23,363 nucleotides of DNA from the NCBI GenBank assembly GCA_045600765.1, contig JAZRYM010000007.1, positions 1-23,363 of the forward strand, given 5' to 3'. This DNA comes from RGIG426 sp045600765 (GTDB lineage Bacteria; Bacillota; Clostridia; Oscillospirales; Acutalibacteraceae). How positions within the stretch are numbered: position 1 is the stretch's first letter; each line of letters begins with the position of its first letter. Below are positions 22,555 to 23,363 of this stretch, piece by piece. Both the position numbers and the translations under genes were made by a program. The notes under the pieces are model-generated. The model saw only the letters and a program-made list of their open reading frames with translations, was not told where the DNA came from and searched no databases.

Positions 22555-23363
22555 ATGACCTATAAGAGAATTCTCGGTTTCCTACTTACTCTTGCTTTGA
22601 TTTTGACGGCGTGTCCTATGGTCGTTTTTGCCGCGGAATCAGGGAATTCTGCCGAGCCCGCACAGGTGCCCGGTGATTGCAATGGTGACGGTGTCATCAA
22701 TATGAAAGATGTGTTGACGATTCGTCAATATTTGGCGGGTCTCAAAACTTTTGACAAGGCGTTTGCCGAGCATGATAATTGTTTTGACGAACGTACATTG
22801 CGCTTGGGCGGTCGCCTCGTGCGCGGTGATGCCAATGGTGACGATGCGGTGAATATGAAAGACGTGTTGTTGCTCCGCAAATTCTTGGTAGGTATGCCGG
22901 TGACGTTCGCGGCGCACAACTGCGGTTTGCCGATTGAGCCGACGTCCGCCTCTTCGACCATGCCGACGCCCGCCACTTCGACCATGCCGACGTCCGCGTC
23001 TTCGACCATGCCGACGTCCGCCTCTTCGACCATGCCGACGTCTGCCTCTTCGACCATGCCGACGTCCGCCTCTTCGACCGAGCCGACGTCCGCATCTTCG
23101 ACCGAGCCGACGTCTGCCTCTTCGACCGAGCCGACGTCCGCATCTTCGACCGAGCCGACGTCTGCCTCTTCGACCGAGCCGACGTCCGCCTCTTCGACCG
23201 AGCCGACTACGGAGCCAACCACCGCGCCGACTTCGGCACCGCAACCGACGTATTATTCGATTGCGGTTTCCCTCGGCAATGCCACTCCTACCCAGGCAAC
23301 CGCGGGCGAGACGGTGACGGTGACGGCCGACACCCCGGCAAGCGGTATGGCGTTTGATAAGTG
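22555..23363 (+). CDS. Secreted dockerin-domain protein with a repetitive linker (3' end outside the window)
   Basis: The frame is open to the window edge: 269 residues are visible and the C-terminus is missing. Residues 1-26 are a signal peptide (MTYKRILGFLLTLALILTAC... ending VVFA|AES). LTAC at 17-20 also fits a lipobox, so lipidation is possible. A type I dockerin-like module follows with two calcium-binding loops, GDCNGDGVINMKDVLTI (40-56) and GDANGDDAVNMKDVLLL (91-107), separated by a longer-than-usual spacer with two cysteines nearby. Residues 130-217 are eleven octapeptides of TSASST(M/E)P type. A Thr/Pro stretch leads into the start of a beta-repeat domain (YYSIAVSLGNATP to ASGMAFDK) resembling InlB/Big-type bacterial repeats. 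Dockerins bind cohesins on scaffolding or cell-surface proteins. The partner and the catalytic or binding role of the missing part are unknown. Confidence 0.87.
   Translation, partial: MTYKRILGFLLTLALILTACPMVVFAAESGNSAEPAQVPGDCNGDGVINMKDVLTIRQYLAGLKTFDKAFAEHDNCFDERTLRLGGRLVRGDANGDDAVNMKDVLLLRKFLVGMPVTFAAHNCGLPIEPTSASSTMPTPATSTMPTSASSTMPTSASSTMPTSASSTMPTSASSTEPTSASSTEPTSASSTEPTSASSTEPTSASSTEPTSASSTEPTTEPTTAPTSAPQPTYYSIAVSLGNATPTQATAGETVTVTADTPASGMAFDK
22942..23205 (+). repeat. 24-bp tandem repeat encoding an octapeptide linker (11 units)
   Basis: Eleven consecutive 24-bp units encode T(S/P)A(S/T)ST(M/E)P. The first five end in Met-Pro (ATGCCG) and the last six in Glu-Pro (GAGCCG). Silent differences alternate TCCGCA and TCTGCC in units 7-10, so units 7-8 equal units 9-10, revealing a 48-bp duplication on top of the 24-bp one. 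Such tracts change length easily. Confidence 0.95.

Noticed and set aside
22942..23205. Regular 24-bp repeats as a possible CRISPR array
   Set aside because: Units are directly adjacent with no spacers, keep one reading frame and encode a typical Thr/Ser/Pro linker.
22639..23244. Long Arg/Gly-rich repetitive minus-strand frame
   Set aside because: It is the reverse shadow of the 24-bp linker repeats of the dockerin gene, which has its own promoter, ribosome binding site and signal peptide on the plus strand.

Overview
The window looks like chromosomal DNA from an endospore-forming member of the Clostridia, most likely Oscillospirales/Ruminococcaceae-like. The evidence is the sporulation sigma factors SigE and SigG with the SpoIIGA protease, a SepF/YlmH/DivIVA division cluster, a dockerin-bearing secreted protein, Gram-positive type AGGAGG ribosome binding sites, and GC-rich coding sequence with AT-rich spacers. 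The taxonomic placement is inferred from gene content only.

Layout. 1-376 has no convincing gene but holds a cluster of DnaA-box-like 9-mers. Two tRNA-Ser genes (UGA, GCU) follow behind a consensus promoter and end in strong terminators (679-787). A minus-strand gene (795-1394) encodes a polytopic membrane protein of unknown function. It diverges from rpsB-tsf (1678-3523), the translation operon, whose EF-Ts carries an unusual insertion. After two terminator hairpins comes sigG (3910-4677), which faces a minus-strand spoIIGA-sigE pair (6280-4721) across a shared terminator. In most spore formers these three genes are co-directional. The divergent region 6281-6452 carries a probable Spo0A-controlled sigma-A promoter for spoIIGA-sigE and a strong promoter for miaB.

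From 6453 every gene is on the plus strand. First is miaB - ylbF/ymcA family - mutS - mutL - miaA (tRNA A37 modification plus mismatch repair). Overlapping stop/start codons join miaA to an HlyD-like membrane-anchored protein, which leads into yggS - sepF - ylmH - divIVA (division and envelope). DivIVA has a recently expanded 75-bp tandem repeat. A terminator hairpin separates divIVA from lspA, whose 3' end overlaps rluD by about 100 nt. Then come a fold-type I PLP aminotransferase and trpS, ending at a terminator. The last gene, cut by the window edge, has its own consensus promoter. It encodes a secreted protein with a dockerin module, an 11-unit octapeptide Thr/Ser/Pro linker and the start of a repeat-type C-terminal domain.

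How the parts relate: MiaA and MiaB act sequentially on A37 of tRNAs reading UNN codons, and the tRNA-Ser(UGA) at the start of the window has the A36-A37-A38 substrate signature. SpoIIGA activates pro-SigE in the mother cell and SigG acts in the forespore. SepF, DivIVA and YlmH belong to the Gram-positive division cluster. No CRISPR array, insertion sequence or phage gene was seen. I found no clear new defence or mobile system. The most unusual points are the rearranged spoIIG/sigG locus, the orphan HlyD-like gene in the division cluster, the EF-Ts insertion, the repeat expansions and the lspA/rluD overlap.
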